From Trichinella spiralis (Eukaryota > Nematoda > Enoplea > Trichinellida > Trichinellidae), in the NCBI GenBank assembly GCA_000181795.3, contig CM012953.1:11317775-11381774 (forward strand): a stretch of 64,000 bases of DNA. The letters run 5' to 3'. The notes beneath the pieces are model-generated. The model ran no database searches. It was not told the DNA's origin and saw nothing but the letters and a program-made list of their open reading frames with translations. Each line of letters begins with the position of its first letter. Positions within the stretch are counted from its first letter, which is position 1. Below are positions 62,001 through 64,000 of the stretch, in pieces. The position numbers and the translations under genes were made by a program.

Positions 62001-64000
62001 AAACTTCAATAGAACAGTTGCGTTCTAACATCCGGTAAAGCTGTTTGTTTTCTGAATTTGAAAGTGAAGCTTTCTTCATTTTACCACATTTTCATTTTCT
62101 GTGCTTGACTTCTTGCTTTGATTCTTCTCATCTACTATCTTATGGTAGACGATTAGCTGCTGTTTGATTTTAAATGCTCGAAACAACTATACTTTAATAT
62201 ATGAAGGAAGAGTTTACCAGCTGAAGCACACAAATTTTGAAGATAAACAATGGGTTTGCCAAGGCGTAAATAATGTTTTATTAAATTATAAATATGCATG
62301 ATTATGAATAATCATTGACGTTCTTTTTATAGGTAAAAAGAAGATTCAGGAGTGCAATGCACACGAACTCAAATGTGAATGGTGTGTTGAAATTCGCTCC
62401 TCATACTCATAATTGTACCCCATACAACAATACCTTACATAATATTGAGAAATATAATCTTAAACGCGGAGCAGCTGAATAAGAGAAGCTCGTTTTACAG
62501 ATTTATACCAGCAGCATATCTGCGAATTTGGAACCAGTCGGTTTTCAATATACAGAAAAGTGAATGCTCTAACGAACATAAGTCAGTCAAAAAGATTTCC
62601 CCTGCTGTCAGCAACTGAAAATTCCTGCAGTCAGCCAAAAGGCAACGTCTAAGTGACTGCTTTCGTGGTGTAATGTATATGATCATATTTTAATATTCTG
62701 TGTTGAAGAAAATTTGAGTTCTATTTGAACATTCTGTCTGGAGGAGTATTGATACCAGGTTTAAAATTACTCCTGAATGGTACCAGCAGATGTTCACCAT
62801 TCATGTTTTTCTAGAGTGTAAATTAATTTCGCTTGTATAATGTTATACTGTTGGAAAAGATGTTGGAATACTATATTGTAAAATTTTGAATAAATGAATG
62901 TTAAAGGCGGCATAGTTACATGTTAAACTTCAACCACTTAAACGATAATTTGTGACTTCTCAAACCAGCGACAGAAAATAATTGCGCAAGCTAGTTAAGT
63001 TGTTAAACGCCGAAAATAGAAATAAGAAAAAATTGAATTTTTTTACAAATTGAATTTCTTATCTCACTGCAATACTGAACAAAAAATATCAAACGCACAC
63101 AAAAAATAGTTAATCTGTGCAAAAGCATCTTCAATTTGTGCCTTTGTCGAGTCAATACAAAGAGCATGGCTTCTAAAGCGGAATAATTTTTACATCCCGC
63201 AAAGACAGCCCGAAGATTTGACTGATATCTTCACACACCAGGATACCGGCCAATTTTATATTGCAGGTATGTTATTCAGATTTATCATTACCCCTTTATA
63301 GGCACCATTTGTCTGAGATACTTCACACTACCCCGCCAAAGTTGGCGTTTCAGTCCTTACGACCATTACAATGTCAAGCAGAAGTTGAATATGCAAATGC
63401 CTGAAATTTCTGCAACGCTGTCTCAAAGTATGTCACCGTTTTTGTCAGGCAGTGAACCCCAGCTAGTGCTCAATTATTGAGCATGCAGAATAATGAGAAT
63501 GAAAGCCAGAGCGACAGATAATTTATGCTTGAAGGCTATCAACGAGGATAATTAGCAATGACCATATTTTGGGAGAACACATGCGGTGAGTATTGGGGCA
63601 CAACTTTATGGAGGAAACTTCAACAGTAAACCAACTTTTGTTGGCTTTCTGTTGTTAAGTAAGATAATTTTAAAATACAGTAGATCAGTAAATTTATAAG
63701 CGCTGATTTTTAATCTAAATGTTCCACATTTCCTTATCATTGAAATACAAATATTGCAACTGCAGTGCTCCGTCAACCCAGTGTCCGTTTACTTTGGAAA
63801 TTGAGAAAAAGTTTTGCGCAATTCGTAAAACTAGATAAACAAATGTTTCTTTATTTATAAATAAAATTGCACATATTTAAATAAAGCCAAGAATAGAACG
63901 CAAAAAACGCTGGTCAAAAAACTTAGTAAAGATGAAAAAAAAATTCGATTTCAAACAGAATGATTGGAATTTAACGGTCACGCACGCTAAAATTAGAAAA
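59048..64000. other. Right-end region with no supported gene
   Basis: Five kilobases. Frames at 59683-59976, 60234-60458 and 60466-60756 are mildly coding-like (the last has a hydrophobic segment) but match no family I know and show no clear splice partners. About 59380-60480 and 62480-62680 are less AT-rich, possibly old repeats or lineage-specific exons. The remainder is AT-rich. Confidence 0.45.

Noticed and set aside
1-64000. tRNA, rRNA and CRISPR signals
   Set aside because: Looked for B-box-like GGTTCRANYCC on both strands and for evenly spaced repeats; nothing convincing was seen.

Overview
This window is eukaryotic DNA from a small-intron metazoan. It is AT-rich and intergenic stretches are strongly AT-skewed. 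Genes are split into many short exons, most introns are about 45-120 nt with GT...AG ends, and coding exons show higher GC. The combination of a presenilin with W-D in TM6, a secreted astacin-propeptide-like protein, a CBP-like ZZ/TAZ paralogue and a divergent SLC6 transporter best fits a nematode or a closely related ecdysozoan. This assignment is an inference. Exon structures below were rebuilt by hand from splice consensus, reading phase and family similarity. Where I give exon lists, the reading phase closes to an open protein.

Layout. 1-1724 (-): presenilin, cut by the left window edge just before its second catalytic motif. 3936-6641 (-): TELO2/CLK-2. 8372-11406 (+): INPP5E-type inositol polyphosphate 5-phosphatase with a C-terminal CaaX box, divergent from TELO2. 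12762-15738 (-): SLBP histone hairpin-binding protein, 12 exons. 16847-19811 (-): DH-PH RhoGEF resembling ARHGEF39. 22001-22483 (-): small secreted protein equivalent to an astacin propeptide without protease. 23395-25209 (-): glucosamine-6-phosphate deaminase. 27417-28137 (-): small secreted four-Cys protein. 28.1-35.0 kb is gene-poor with weak, possibly decayed ORFs. 35272-36266 (-): stand-alone ZZ-TAZ2 protein. 38706-39362 (-): GNAT acetyltransferase. 40183-41872 (-): bestrophin chloride channel. 41.9-46.1 kb is an AT-rich desert. 46079-47943 (+): bystin. 48981-52501 (+): divergent SLC6 transporter. 54016-55462 (+): TSPAN13/31-type tetraspanin. 55.5-64 kb has no gene I can support, but carries a foldback repeat and a degenerate tandem duplication near 58.2-59.3 kb.

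The genes do not form one pathway. Several are housekeeping genes (TELO2 for PIKK maturation, SLBP for histone mRNA, bystin for 40S assembly, GNPDA for amino-sugar breakdown). Others are membrane or signalling genes (presenilin, INPP5E, RhoGEF, bestrophin, SLC6, tetraspanin).

The points most worth a second look are: the propeptide-only astacin-like secreted protein, which keeps the zinc-blocking F-x-G-D motif; the CBP-derived ZZ-TAZ2 protein, in which two of three TAZ2 zinc sites have Tyr in place of the last Cys; and the SLC6 protein that has lost the ion-site and gate residues. I saw no tRNA, rRNA or CRISPR array.
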